A DNA stretch of 64,000 nt from Membranipora membranacea (Eukaryota > Bryozoa > Gymnolaemata > Cheilostomatida > Membraniporidae): positions 11,158,001 through 11,222,000 of the forward strand of contig OU612068.1 of NCBI GenBank assembly GCA_914767715.1. Reading direction: 5' to 3'. The translations under genes were made by a program, and so were the position numbers. Position 1 is the stretch's first letter; every line of letters starts with the position of its first letter. Positions 47,898 through 61,585 of the stretch are shown here, in pieces. The notes under the pieces are model-generated. The model made no database searches. It worked only from the letters and a program-made list of their open reading frames with translations, and had not been told where the DNA came from.

Positions 47898-50800
47898 TAT
47901 TCACTGACAAGTGAATGTGGGATCACATTGCTTTTCGCAGACAAGTGGAAGTGGGTTGGTAATAAATCATAAGTAATCAGTGATATCATAGGTGAATCAG
48001 ATGGATATTCACAAACAATTATTAAATAAAATTAATATATAATATAGTATAATAGTAATATAGGATAATATAAATTATCAGTAGTTGTGTACACACGATG
48101 ACACACATTGCTCAATTTTATCAGACGAACCCGTCAAATCGAATAGAGATGAGAGAGAGAGAAGGGAGTTGGGGGGGGGGGGGGGTCATATGGATGTTAA
48201 CAGCTTGGTTTATTGTGTTTCAGTTTTGTTGCTTGAAAATTTTATTTTATTGGGCGTAATTTTATTTTATCTTGCTACTGCAGTTCCAAAAATTTACTTA
48301 GCTTTTTATCCCGGTCTTTGTAAGTGAGATGAATCTAAACTTACCACTTGACCGGAGGTTTTTATTGACCAATAAGAAAGGGGAGTTTTGAGCCTCCTGA
48401 GTGGTCTACCATGTAAACAAACAGGAGTTACCTACCTCCTAGTTGGGGTGGGATAACTCAGACCTCCTGTCCCAGTGTTAATTTTAAACCTTTTTTGAAG
48501 GAGGGTTTTTCGATGTGAATGAGTGACTGACCTTCTTCACAGTACTGCTTTTCTGACAAAAAACAGGCAAGTGCCATCATGGTCGATTGTCCTATAAACA
48601 CAATGCTACAACAAAATAATAGAATGAAATGGGAACAGTCTAATGCACATATTCTAGACCACTCTGTAAAAGCTATAATATCAAACCCTCATAAACCTAC
48701 ATATACAACTCATTTCAATGCCCCTAGCTTCAGGACTGTCAAAATTCAACATTTGTTGCCTGCGCACTGCGTCCTTCCGTTCCTCCCTTTCTTTGTTGTA
48801 CCCTCTTCAATATTCATTGAAATTGTCATAGGCCATTTATGATGGAGACCGAATCAGATCCAGCATTAGTAGCACGGAGTAGTAGGTCTAGTTACCATAC
48901 ACCATATTACATTAAGTTTTATCCGCTCATGTTCGTCAACAAAATATTTGCTAGCTGGGCAGTGGGTTTTTAGATCTACTTGAGCTCAATGTGGGTATGG
49001 TGTAAAATTAGTTAAACACAAAATACTGTGACCAGCTAAGAACAAGGGCACAGTATTGTGTGAAAGATTTTTAAAAGCTGCTATAATGTATTGGCAGCAG
49101 TGAATTTGATCTGATAAACTAATGATGATGACTGTGGCACTCGACCACTGGACATGCAACTTCATGTTTAATACAGGCCCGGGAGGGACACCCAGGAGCA
49201 CATGGTGCTCATCGATAGGTTTAATTGATTCATTGATAATGAAATAGTATTTCTAGAAGCTTGGATTGACTGATGACCGCAGCCTACTCTTTATGACATC
49301 CAAGCACTAGAAAAGGCAATAGACATTCGTTTTCAAGATAAATATAAACATTTTCCCCATCTTATAAACCAGAGCAGCTTTAGGGATTGTTAACAATATC
49401 AGTCAGTCAAAATAATTTGTTGTGTTACCAAGTGGTTACAAAAATCATCACTCTGAAGCAGTTTCACCTTATCTATTACATGTCCTATAATACACATGTC
49501 ATAGACATACGATTAAAGTTTTTGAAATTCATGCCATGACCAAGGGACAACATATCTAGGTGAGATTTTATCAGAGAAAAAGGAAATAATTCCTTCGTTA
49601 AGATTACACTATCAGTTTATTTTGACTATCAACAAACTGTGAATAATTAGCACTAATTGAAAAAATATCAAACACAACATTCTGATGTAACCCTAATGCC
49701 GCTGCGCCTAATTTTTATTAAGTATGGCAAGGTTTACTTGCAGGCCGTAGACTACAAACAAGGTTGTGAACGGAGGTTACAGGGAGGAAATTGGTCAGAA
49801 TATCAATACATTATACATAAACTCAATGGTTGGTGATAAATTATCATAACTATATCTAATACATATAGCACAAATGAGAATCAAGGCAATTGACATTAGA
49901 TTTAAATATACATGTAAACCCTTTTGCTTCATCTAATAAAACAGAGCATGTTTCACTCCATAGAAATGGATTACACTATCAGTTTTTTTCGGAAACTTAT
50001 ATCCTACTGTGTATAATTACTACATTACCTATACCATGACAATATTACTTCAGGGACAGTCTGGCTGAAACAGTATAGCCATTTAGGGTGTCTATCAAGA
50101 ATCATTAACTTATAATGAGAATTGTAAAGTTTAACTGGTTCAACAAGTAAAGTGTAATCTAGTGTCAGGTCAGGTCTTCCTCTACTGGTAACCATGTAAC
50201 CCAGTACTACCTGTCACATGACCCACCTCCCCTCTCTCTCTCTCTCCTGCCAGTAAACATTTTAAACTGGACATTATTTATCATGTTCTTTATCGATATC
50301 CAACCAATCAGCATTGCGTTGTATTGTATTCCATTGTTTTGTTTGCAACAAGTATTGCATTGCATGTTAGCTCTTTATGGTGCCGCACACCTAAAATAAA
50401 AAAAATTGCTAAAAAAATGTTTGTGTGCCTCCCATGTCCTTTTATTTTGATTATTTGTGTGAAGAATGATTTTATCATTTATTCTTTTATTTTATTTTTG
50501 TTCCATTTGTCTCACCATGTTACTCTAAAAGATTGGGGTTTTAAGATGAGTTGATTATAATAACATCTAAATAAAATCTACACTGTCATCATCCCCAAAA
50601 CCTGTCTTCTGTCTTATGAAAGAGTCGCAGTTGTCTCTCCCTGCCATATTATTGTTGACAATCTGGTAGTTATAAGACGAAATCCCAGTCATTTAAGGTT
50701 GTACCAACTCTTCAAGTTTCATGATAAACCTTTGTAATGCGAGAGTTTGAATGTTCATAGATGCTTAATTTATTCCACCACCCAAATATTTTGTGCAATT

Positions 50801-53800
50801 TTCACATCTTTGTCAGTTTGGGTTAGAAGGATTGTTGTGTTATTTACTTTATTAACTTTCAACTGACCGTTCATAGTGAAGGTATGTGAGTTTGACTCAC
50901 TTTCACACAGGGGATGGAGCCCCTGTAAAATTGGTAGCCTAGCCTGGAATGCTAACACAACACGGAATGTGATGTGGCATTAAATTATGGTGAGTAAGAA
51001 GATAGAATGAAGATAAAATATGAAAAATAACTCTTCAATACGCTTAAATTATATTCTTGATCATTTTCAAATACATGATTAAATCATCAGCATTTATCTT
51101 CCCATTATCCGGTTACAGACAACTCCTGATAAATCCTTCCCTGCAAAGTTAACTTTTCGATACTGTATTTTATTCGACCGCGTTCAAATGAGTTTGATGA
51201 TTAAGAATGGCTACATCTTCTGTTATGTGGCTTATCCTGAAATCCTCACCCTCACAGCACAATGTGTGGCTTCTCGTTCTAATTTATAACTATTAGAATA
51301 ATACGCTGGCGACAAACTTAAGCTGCGTTGTTATTGATGTTTCACTTCAAATATATATATAATTATAATAATATATATTTTCTTTCTTCTACCTCAGATT
51401 AATGAGGTCAAGATCATGTACACACCACATCTCCAGTCCTCTCTACCACTGAGCATACTCTGCTAACTTCACAACCACCATTGTTGTGTCCGCACTTTGC
51501 TGCAAGTAAAAAAAAGTTTGGATTTATTTAAATACTTGAGAATTGATATGCTGAATGTCTGAGAGCTGATACTTGGATAATTGTATTTCACACCTACAGC
51601 TGGGTATATAAGTTATATAAGGCCCAGTCAATGTAAAGCGATCACCCAGCCATCTCAAATTCAAATGGGGTTAGCAGCATTCAAATTCCTCCTGCCTTTC
51701 CGGAAATAAGAGGAGCAGTAGTGAATTTTTTTTAATTGGAATCGGATGTACTAATGCGGAATTGTGTGATACACTTGCCCAATAAAGTTTTATTCCAAAA
51801 TCGCATTGGAAAGTGGTGAAAAAACATCAAAATTGCCCAGTCCCAATGATTTCAAATCATCCGCTTCAAATTATACAGGCTCTTATTGGTCAATTTTGAC
51901 GTCTATGATTGATGTGTTGAGGTTGCCTAGATACTGTTGTCAAGATTGCAATTGGCCCTTGTAATGAAATCCTATAATCCCAGGTGTGATGAGCCAACAT
52001 AACAATAGCTGTATCATACGCTGCTATTCAACTTTATTTATAGGTGTCTGCAAATCAGAATTTCTTATATAACACACTTGACCACTTGAGAAAAATATCA
52101 AGTGCTTGACTTGTAAAACCCAAATGCAACGTGGAATGGCCAGTCTCCGCCTCTAATTACACTGATCAGCCAATGGTTTTGCCTGTCACTACACATGATT
52201 AATCCCGTGCACCCCCTTGTCCGCACTCCACTTTAAGAAAACTTGAAATTTCAACACAAATCAAGAATATATTAAACATAATTAATTTAATGAAGTTTTG
52301 CTGATATAATAGGTAGTCACAGACACACTGATTGTTTATCGGTATATATCCAGCCCTACAGCGTACTAAGCAGGGACGGCAGGACTACAGTTCTTCTTTG
52401 TGATATCACATTCTTCTGTTCCTGTAAATCAGTACATAGAAAGTAACTCCACGGTGTCCTTTGTAGTTTCACCAATCAACGGATAAAAATCATACCATCA
52501 ACTTATAACATCAATATCCTACTGGTTGGCTTACATTTGACAACACAGCAACCGTCCTGCATTGGGTTTAGTTCATTGGGTATACACGTTCTGATTTCCA
52601 GGTTGACAATGTTATTATCATTGTCAATATTGCTAAGAGTTGTCTGTCCTCTTATACCTATCAGATGATAAATCAGCCAATCAATTGATTCATCTTATCA
52701 TCCCAAATATCCAATCAGCATCCTGCTGACATTTAATTAAATGTTCCAAAATCATGGTAATGAAAATGAGCAGACAAACAAAGAGAAGTGAAGAGGGATG
52801 GAATTTGTTTTTGATTCAAATTTTACTCGTTCTCATCAGGGAAAATGCTCTTATGGACACATCTATTGTATTGGTATTAGCTTGTGGATGATTGCAATTT
52901 TCATCTTAAGTTCTCTGTGGAGTACTAATGCAACAATGTTTCTCATTGTCAACTCAAACCAAAGACAAGAGAATATATCATTTGATTTTGATTGATTGAA
53001 AAAGGAAGTGAGCTGCCTTTCCATTCTTCAGCTGCTCCCACCAACCAGCTAGGCTTGCAGGACTGGTTTGCTTCTATCATCAATCAAACAAACACTATCA
53101 CTCAACCACCTCAACTGCAAGGAAATCATTGAACTATATGTGACTGCTTCTTTCAAAGGGTATTCACTGGTTGAGATTGAAGTTTAGTTTGGCAAAACAC
53201 CGCAGCTAGGCGAACTACTAACTATCCCATAATTAGTATCATAATTTACTTTATATAAGGCAAGGGACCTGCTAACTATCAATTGACAGTTCTAATTGAA
53301 AGGGTCACTGGGATGGAGTGCAGCAATGGACGATTGCCATGAGGCCCAAGTTCAGAATCAACCGCCAAAACTGCCAAACAGGTTAAGACACATAACTTGA
53401 AAGAATAATATATTATTTCTCTGAAAAAAAAACTGTACTTGCCAGGCCCTACTGTCTGATAATGTGTGTGAAATTCTAGACGCTGCATTTGGATGATATG
53501 AAGCATTCAAAATTATAGCAACCACTTTCACTTTAAGTCAGCACAAAAATATTCAGATCTACGAGTTTTTTAAGTTATGTGTCTTACCCTGTATGGTGTA
53601 TTTTTTTCAGTTGATTCTCAACATAAGTCGATTACAAGCTTGCAAGTCCTAAGAGCCCATGCCAAGAGGCTAGAGTGAAAGAAAGTGGCCGATGCCGATG
53701 AAGTGGTCGGGTGTCGAACTGGTTGGGTGCTCTATTCCAGAGGTCAAGTGCTCTTGTCTGGTGTCCCAGTGGACCTGACCAATGGATTTGTGAAATCAAC

Positions 53801-55743
53801 CATCACATGTCTTGGGCAGAGCCCGAGATTGACTTGTTTGATGTGGGAGGCATTTGAATAATTACCACCATATTGATGATGGGAACTTGAGTCTTTCAAT
53901 TAGAAATTAGCAACTTCAATATTTGATCGCTCGTTGCTTGGTGCACAAAACAGGGCAAATCTGTCAACCTCATTTCCAGATTGCACACTGCTTTAGGGAA
54001 CTATAAAAATTCAATCTATTACAATTCAAACTATAATCTACAACAATTCAGTCATTTTCTTTTTGTGTCAACCTTTTTTGTTTCTTTTTTAATAGCAGTT
54101 TTGACAAACATTTTCTTGAAAATGATATAGATGCCAATAAAGCGTTAAAAAAAACTTCATATCTTCTAAGCTAGCAATTAAATATCAAATTTGCTTAGAC
54201 CAAGAAAGAGAGGTTTTCAGGAGAAGTTATTGTGATGATTTTCGCCTTAAATCTTAACTCACTCCTATTAAACCACCCCTCAACTTCTCTGTTGATATTG
54301 TTCCCATACTATAAATGTGTAATTCTGCCACAATTAAGGATGTCGTATCGCTCAGAATTGAAATATTTTATAAATGTTCATTAGATTTGTGCTATTGTAG
54401 ATTTATGTCTGGAGGTAAATGCTGTCCTTATCTGGCAAGGAAAAACATTTCGGTCGCTCAAATGGATGAAGATCACAGAAAGAAAATGCTCACTCGCCAC
54501 TATATGGATAGCTCAGAGTTATTCGCAAATATCAGTCATGCTTGACTGACGATCCAAATGACAACCCAAAGATATTTGAAGTCTTCTATCTAGGATTATT
54601 GGGACGAGCATCCAAGGCGTCCATCATCAAACGCAGCCTCCGCCTGAGTGTGTGGATATATATACACTGTCCTGTCCTGATTCTACCTCATACCAAGGAG
54701 CTAGGTCATACAGATCTTACCGATGAATATTTCTCTGTCGCCCGAGACCTACAGATTACAGATTCAGGATACCCATCAACACTTACTAAGATAAGTCAAT
54801 ATAATTATTATTGTGACGCTAGCTTTAAATATAATTATGAAAAAGATCATAAGTCACTCGCTTAGTTTAATAGTTCAACGTAACAACATTTATCTAAAAT
54901 GTTACAATTTTTCCTCTTTCTCTCCCCCTCCCCAACTATTGCCCTTAATTCTTTGATACGCTGTTGAAAACATCCGTCCAGGATGATATTGCCTTCAATA
55001 ATTTCATTCACCCAATACAGTATCGGGTGAATGAAATTTGGGAGTGTTTAGTTGCCCGATACAACAGTGTGTGTTCGTAGCATGGTCATATAATATATAA
55101 CATAATATAATATATTATTGAGCCATTCCTGGTATAGGTTTGGGTTTGATATGAATTTCAATTTCAGAGAATTGTTTATCAAGTAAAATCCGCCAAGACC
55201 AGCACAAATCTGGTATGTCGGCAAGACCTTCATTGTTCTTCTGACTGGGACTCGTTTAATTCATCTGTCTGTCATTCTGTTTTGTATATTTAAATTTGTT
55301 GTATGATTATCTGATGTTAGAATGTGATGTCTAGATAAACCACTTTGATATCGATCAAAGTCCATCAAGACCAGCACAAATCTGGTATGTTGGCAAAACC
55401 TTCACTGTTCTTCTGGTCCGGCCTAGCTTGATGTGTATACAAGTGGTATACATATCTAACTTTGTAGTATCATTATCTGGTGTAAGAATGTGACGGCTGG
55501 ATAAATCATCTTTAGATGGATGGTTTCCTCTGCTCAAGCAAGGCTAGCAAAAAATGGTATCAAACAAAAAGCTCCACAATTTAAGTTCCTGTCATGAGGA
55601 CTGTAAATGATCTTTGTGGATGACACAAAGTCGTTGACCTAAATATTGTAGTGGAGCGATTGTTGCTAATGGCTGCCTTTTCATTGTTAGAGCATTGTGC
55701 TGTTTGCCTGCATTAACTTAACTCACTCCTAAATCTGATATAC
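47898..55743. other. Region between the two gene copies
   Basis: From 47898 to about 48842 it is duplicated 3' flanking sequence, including a 15-nt G-run near 48172. A short open frame at 48579-48842 matches 62286-62636 at the DNA level, but the two diverge by frameshift, so I do not call it coding. From 48843 to 52574 the sequence is unique spacer with no gene I can support. From 52575 copy B of the duplication begins. At 54506-54865 there is an open frame absent from copy A (separate entry). At 55001-55037 there is a 13-bp perfect hairpin, ATTTCATTCACCC with its inverse. Confidence 0.5.
54506..54865 (+). other. Open frame of ~119 codons present only in copy B
   Basis: Open to the TAG after KDHKSLA. 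It reads like ordinary protein (DNPKIFEVFYLGLLGR, then TKELGHTDLTDEYFSVARDL), and an overlapping frame just upstream contains MDEDHRKKMLTRHYMDSSEL. The phrase FEVFYLG recalls the first strand of PTB domains, but the rest does not follow that fold as far as I can see. There is no clear acceptor or partner exon. It may be a relic of an inserted gene or retrocopy, or chance. I do not recognise it. Confidence 0.25.
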
Positions 55744-58700
55744 ATGGAAGAGTTCAAAATGATTTCTTTTATCTCTGATAACCCTTTAGAAATTGCCATT
55801 TTTACTGCGTCAGCAGTTTTATATGCTTTAACTATCTACCTCCTATTTGAGGTAGATGCTGCACATGATGTAAGTTGTCCTTTCTTTTTCCTCTCCTTAT
55901 ACTGTAAAAACTTGATCTTCTTGTTGAGACACAGAAGAGTAATAGAGGCGTTTTTATTTCATTTGCCTACTCACTAGGAAGAGTCAATGTCATCCAATGT
56001 GTGCGAATTCTTTATACTGTATTATCTCATAAAATAGATGTATACATCTCAAAGACTCAGCAAATTAGGCTTGATGCATTATAAGTTTAATCGTCCTCAA
56101 TTCATTATTAGCAGATATCTCATTTTCGATGTATATGACCTCAAACAAACACTTTTGTATTTCGCAGAGATGTGTTCACATGTTCGCCATAGTGCGCAGA
56201 GAAGGATTGAAAAGATTACGGTACAATAGGCCAAAGCCGATTGTCCGATATAACTTGAACCCAAGCCCGGTAGGTTATAACTGAAATTTGTTGGTCCATG
56301 ATTGTTTGTGTTGGTTGTCTGATTGATCATAGCAGCTTAGTTTATGTGTGTGTTTGTGATGGCTGCTGATCCGTGGTCCATTTTTAATGTGATCCTATCA
56401 CTTTTACCAAAGAATACCAAAATTTGTTTTCCATCAACTCCTTCCTCCCTGCCTTTGGCTTTTCTGTAAAGAATTTATACATGTAATTTATTCTTCTGAG
56501 CACCAGTCATCCACATCCTGCTCATGGATCAAGGGGCACCCCTTACTCAGTATAAAATAGTATTAGGTTCGCTCTTTTATCTGTCCTATAGCTAATAATT
56601 CCTCAATAAATTGTAGAAAAAATCAAGAGCTCGCACACATAGAATAAACAACGTAAGTGTTTCATCCATGTTCATGTTTCACCTAGCTAAAACTTCACCT
56701 GTGGGGCTTTGTAAATCTACTCCTATCGTGAGCTGCTAGTAAATTATTGTGTTCCTATTCTCCTGCTCAATATTGGATTCGTGTGTAGCTTCCCTGCCCT
56801 TTGTGGGATACAAGTGTGAACAAGAATTCTGAAGCAATGTGAACTTCTGTATGTTACAATAAAATAAGGTTATTCATGATGAAATGATATCTTTGAATAA
56901 TAAAATTTCTCAAAGCTATTTCTTGTGGTAACAAACCCGGGCCCAATCAAAAAATTCCCATGGCTGTAACGCTATATCACAGCACAAGATCATAATATAT
57001 TGTTCTTAAATTGTCTTATAATTCATTTGGACTCTACTTTCAGGAGAATGCAACTACTGCACCTGCAGCTACTACTGAACCTACACCTACAACAACAACT
57101 GAACCTGCCTCTACAACTACTACAGGCTGCAACCACTGCACCATTACTAACATCGGAGACTTGTCTGTAACAACAACCACCACCACTGTAAGTCTGTTAT
57201 TTACTAGTTGTGATCTGAAGATTCATACAGCTCTAGGGCTAAGATAGTTTATGATGACTGTAGCCTGTGCTACTAACTGATTAATTAAATTGGGCAAGTC
57301 TAGGATCTCTTTCCGGATGAACGAGTATGTTTCATCTGTCTGTGTTGTGATTATGAGAGTTGTCTGAGTTTGAGATATGGATTATTTTATGAGAGTTGTT
57401 GGTTGAAGTTGTTCTGACTTTTGTGTTTTGTGTGTAGGGAGATGAGTATGGGAATTGAACTTCCAGAACTCTCGCTTGATAGGCAAGGATGTGATCATTT
57501 GCGCAATCAAAGCTTCTCTCGAGTACCACATACCAGCATCATTACCTGAGCCTGTGTCCCATCTACTTAATTACCCACATCTAGTATATTCATGGTTAGT
57601 TAATAAAATAAAAGTCTGATCTTTACTTTCAGGCAAATACTACAGAAATATCACGCGGCCATTTCGGTGATTTCTCCGTGAACACAACTACTGTAAGTTT
57701 ATGAAATAAATTGCAATTTAAGCTAATTCTTCACCAGATGTGATCTGATGATTCTTGCAACTCTTGTTCTTAGACCTTAGAGTTTATCATGACGATAGCC
57801 TATGATCCTAGCTGTTCATTTCGATGGAGCAAGTCTAGGATCTCCTTCATACCCACATTAGGCCAACAGACATTCAATTGAATTCTGAATTGAATAATCT
57901 CCTAAGAATCGGTTGGTCTGTTTAACTAAAGACAGCTTCCCTAAAGAACGACCCTAATCTACCTTTGATGTTCCATGCGAGGCTATAACCTAGTTGTGGG
58001 AGTTACCCCATACTTCAATACTTCAATACAGACAAATGGCATTTTAAATTTTCATGATTCTTATGTCTGCATTTTACTTTCAGGCAAATGCTACTACAGG
58101 AAGAGCTTTGACCTGTCTTGTGGACTTGTCTATGAGCTCAACTGTAAGTTCATTGAATTAGTTTCAATATAAACTGTTTCTTAACCAGATGTGTTCTGAA
58201 AATTCTTACATATCTTTCTACTGGGCCTCCCTTTCTGCTGTATCCTAAATTATTACCTTATGATTACTTCAAAGGATCTAGCATATGATTTCCCTCCATT
58301 ATAGATAAGGCCAGAAGTTATCTCAATGAAATACATTTCCTCAAAATCAGCTGATTTGTCTTACCAGAAAGCTAACTTTTATGCTCCAACAGCATGCTGT
58401 AACCTAGATATGAGGAGTTGTTCTCAGCTTTCAGAAAACGGTTTACTGTCTGCACCTAAAATATATATTGAAAATTCAACCTATAGTACAATAATTATGT
58501 ACGCTGAATACTAGAAATAACTTATAACTGCCAAATTTATCTGGTCAGCTAAGGTGCAATAAGGACTAGCCTTTGAATCTTTTAAGATCAAATTTGGTGG
58601 TTGTTTTTACAGAGATATGGATTCAGTATTGATGACCTTAGATCAGAGTTATTTTCTCTTACACAGTGAGTCTACCTTATACATATGTTTGTATACCAGA

Positions 58701-61585
58701 TAATTCTGCTTAAGTTCCCTCTTCCCAAAAGGAATCATCACCATGTGGCTGATATTGGCGGAGGTGATACAATAGGCACACATCTTTGCCAGACTTGCTT
58801 TATGAATCAATATTAGGAGTTCAGGAAATGCCGCTACTACAAGAGGCATATAAGAAAATATAACAAAATGCTCACCAACACTCGGCAAAGAAAAATCTTT
58901 CTTCATGCTACTACCACCACTTACCGCCAGGTTTAGTAGCACCTTAAACTGGTTAACCTCAAACACAAACTTTCGTTTGATATATTGTTAGGTTGTTTGG
59001 CTTGGTTTTCCCATCTGGGACAGCGATGAGAAGATTTGATTCATTAATTAACTCGGCACTCAGAATCACTGTTGATAACACCGGGGACGTGAGGGTATGT
59101 ATCTTTATGATATCCAAACTGTGTTTTGACTCTTATAATCCAGCATTCATATATTGGCATGTGCCTTGGGAAATAGTTTCATAACATACATATATGGAGA
59201 TACCCCACTTACAATCATGAGAAGACAAATTCACATAAGGTAACAGATTTTGGTGTATGTTATATATTGCTGCGAACACTTTCCTAATTCAACCAGGGAG
59301 AACCATTCTCCCTGATTCAACTAAGGTTAAACTGAAATTAATAATTTACAATAGTGAATCTTAGATCAGATATCATATTAATGTGTTTTTTTACAGAGAC
59401 AGCAATTAAGTGATGCCCTCGTTGGATCAATCTTTTATTACGGTAACCAACAAGAATCACTGAGAAGGTAAGTCTATCAAATATATAATTGTATTCATAT
59501 TGAATATGCTAATCACAATACAACAATGCATTGCCATATACTAGGTAACGGCCATCTCTAAACACTCATCTAGTCTTGTATGTCATGACAAACCATGTAG
59601 TTAGTGTATCGGCAGCAGATGGCCTCTTTTTTGGTTGGGACAGTTCTTGTAAGTTGAATGATAAAATGAAATCATTCTAGAGTTTCAATTCCCAATATCA
59701 GGAGTGTTAGAGTTGGGCCCCGCAAGTGAATATCAGAATAATGTAAAAAATGGTGACCAATACTTAGCATTGCAAATTTTTTTCAGTGGTATCATGCTCT
59801 TACCACTAGCTATATATTCAGTAGCATCTAATATGTGATATTCTTTAGCATATTTATCTGACTGATGATGTTTATAGACTGTTAATACAGCTAGGCCGCC
59901 CAGCATTGGCGATTAAATCACAGCAGGCAGTAACGAGAAGCAGCCATGTGGAGCGCCCCTATACTAGAAAACAGTTTACAGTAAAAGTGGAGGTCCATGA
60001 AAATTGGGATGAGGTAAGTATGAGAACTTATTACATGAAAAACCATTTCTACATCAATGTTACTCAATGTCTTTCAAAAACTTAACAATCATTCATCTGA
60101 TTGTTCTGATGATTGGCTCAGCAATCCTGCAGCGTTTGCCACGTAACTCGGGGAATCTCAATGTGTAGAGTTGTTTTCCCCTGTTCTATGAGAAGACAAC
60201 ACTTAATTATCTTTTAAAAAATTTGATTGCTTATTGAATGTGATGATTTCCAAACTCTTTAATCCATTTACAGGCATCATGTTCTACTACTAGTGATGTG
60301 AGAGTAAGACCAATGAGGAAGGTGGATACAAAGAAACAGTTTGTATTCATAGCGGGTGTTAAGCGGGAGACAGTGCGCCCTTGGGCGATCATGAAAAAGC
60401 CATGGAACAGCCCCACCTCTGTAAGAACCAAATAAATCAGTCAATATAATCAATTAAATGTGCAGATCCAGGCAGATCCAGCTCATATATACGTGCTCAA
60501 AATAAGCAGTCAGCAGCATATGACTTTTGCTTTTGGTGTTACAATTATCTGCACTACATTTAGATACCCTAGTAACTAAAGGACACAGTGGGTTATGAAT
60601 GATAGTGATATTTTTAATCTGGCGGTATAAAATTTAAGTTGGAATAGGCAGCATTGACGCTGAGATATATTGTTTTAGCAACTTTCTCTCTATGTTTTCC
60701 AACAGTGGGACAAACCTCGCAAAGAAGCCGATTGGTATTATAATGATGCCGACACTCTCACTTACACACAAAACTCTGACACTAATATCACTTCTCCAAT
60801 CACTTCCACTTCTACTGACAACAATATCACCTCTACTCCTAGTCATAACATCTCTCTCTATCCTCGTACATCACACATCCAGTTCAACAGAACCCTACCC
60901 ACCATCATCGAGGAGTGAGTTGTATTATCAAATCCAGTAATTATCTGTCCTGGGGAATCTACTGTTAATAGATGAAAGCAGTGCTGAGGAGCTAATAATT
61001 ATCCCCGAGTATTTCAGTGTTGGCTGAGAGTGATGCTACAATGGAACTTGTTTCTCATGACATTATTTAACTTTCATCCACAATGCGTTCCACCAGTGCC
61101 TGCACTCCAATACTCTACACTGTATCTTATTTATATTTTTTAGGGCGGAGCCAATACTCCTACCAACAAGGCTCCGAAGAAGGAGGACGGTGCTGGGACG
61201 TCTACGGGGAGCTGGAGAAAGGCTCAGAGAGAGAGCCAGGTATTTATCTTGATGAGGCCTCAGTGTGTCTTGGTTTGAACTATTTAAAGAGCTCTTTGAG
61301 CAGCTGCCGATTAATAAGCAGCAGATTGATTGTCCGGCGTCAGCATACAGAATGATAGTAGTAGGTTGATGAGGGGGTACTCATGCAATATTCCTTTCCA
61401 GCATCATGGGCAATGTTCAGTTGTCAATCACTTTCTGTGGACAATATTTTTTATTTTTTTATAGGCTTGCAGTGGAAAGAGCAAGGTGGCATAGCTTGCA
61501 ACTGGTTCAAAGAATGAACCCAGTCATACAGGCTAGCATGTGTGTAATCTGTACCAGATCAAATGGCAGAAATCGGTCACATTGA
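55744..61585 (+). CDS. Copy B: unrecognised single-pass membrane protein with Thr-rich repeats
   Basis: Exons 55744-55869, 56168-56269, 57044-57187, 57633-57692, 58084-58143, 58613-58665, 58992-59094, 59397-59467, 59878-60013, 60274-60420, 60706-60914, 61144-61239 and 61465-61585 (TGA) join in phase to about 475 aa. A possible 36-nt exon at 56617-56652 (KKSRARTHRINN) would give 487. Residues ~15-37 (IAIFTASAVLYALTIYLLFE) form one membrane segment, followed by a basic stretch (VRREGLKRLRYNRPKP), which suggests an N-out, C-in topology. Then come three small Thr-rich exons ending in similar words (IGDLSVTTTTTT, FGDFSVNTTT, CLVDLSMSST). The rest includes FGLVFPSGTAMRRFDS, VRPWAIMKKPWNSPTS and DKPRKEADWYY. 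The last two exons are very basic (PTRLRRRRTVLGRLRGAGER). I know no family with this layout and assign no function. The intact reading frame and constraint in exon 1 argue that it is a real gene. Confidence 0.65.

Larger units (their letters stand above)
39955..48842 (+). repeat. Segmental duplication, copy A (~8.9 kb)
   Basis: Colinear, same-orientation match to 52575-62571. Anchors are CAGATGATAAATCA[A/G]CCAAT (about 40042 and 52662), GAGCAGACAAACAAAGA (40146 and 52767), TTTGTGGATGAC before the gene, all coding exons, and TGAGAGAGAGA followed by a G-run (about 48148 and 61826). The offset grows from 12.6 to 13.7 kb, so copy B has more inserted sequence or copy A more deletions. Divergence by eye is roughly 10-20% in non-coding parts. 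Confidence 0.9.

Noticed and set aside
48579-48842. 87-codon open frame with a match at 62286-62636
   Set aside because: The DNA is shared only because it lies in the segmental duplication. The two frames diverge by an indel and the predicted proteins differ after about 42 residues, so there is no sign of coding constraint.
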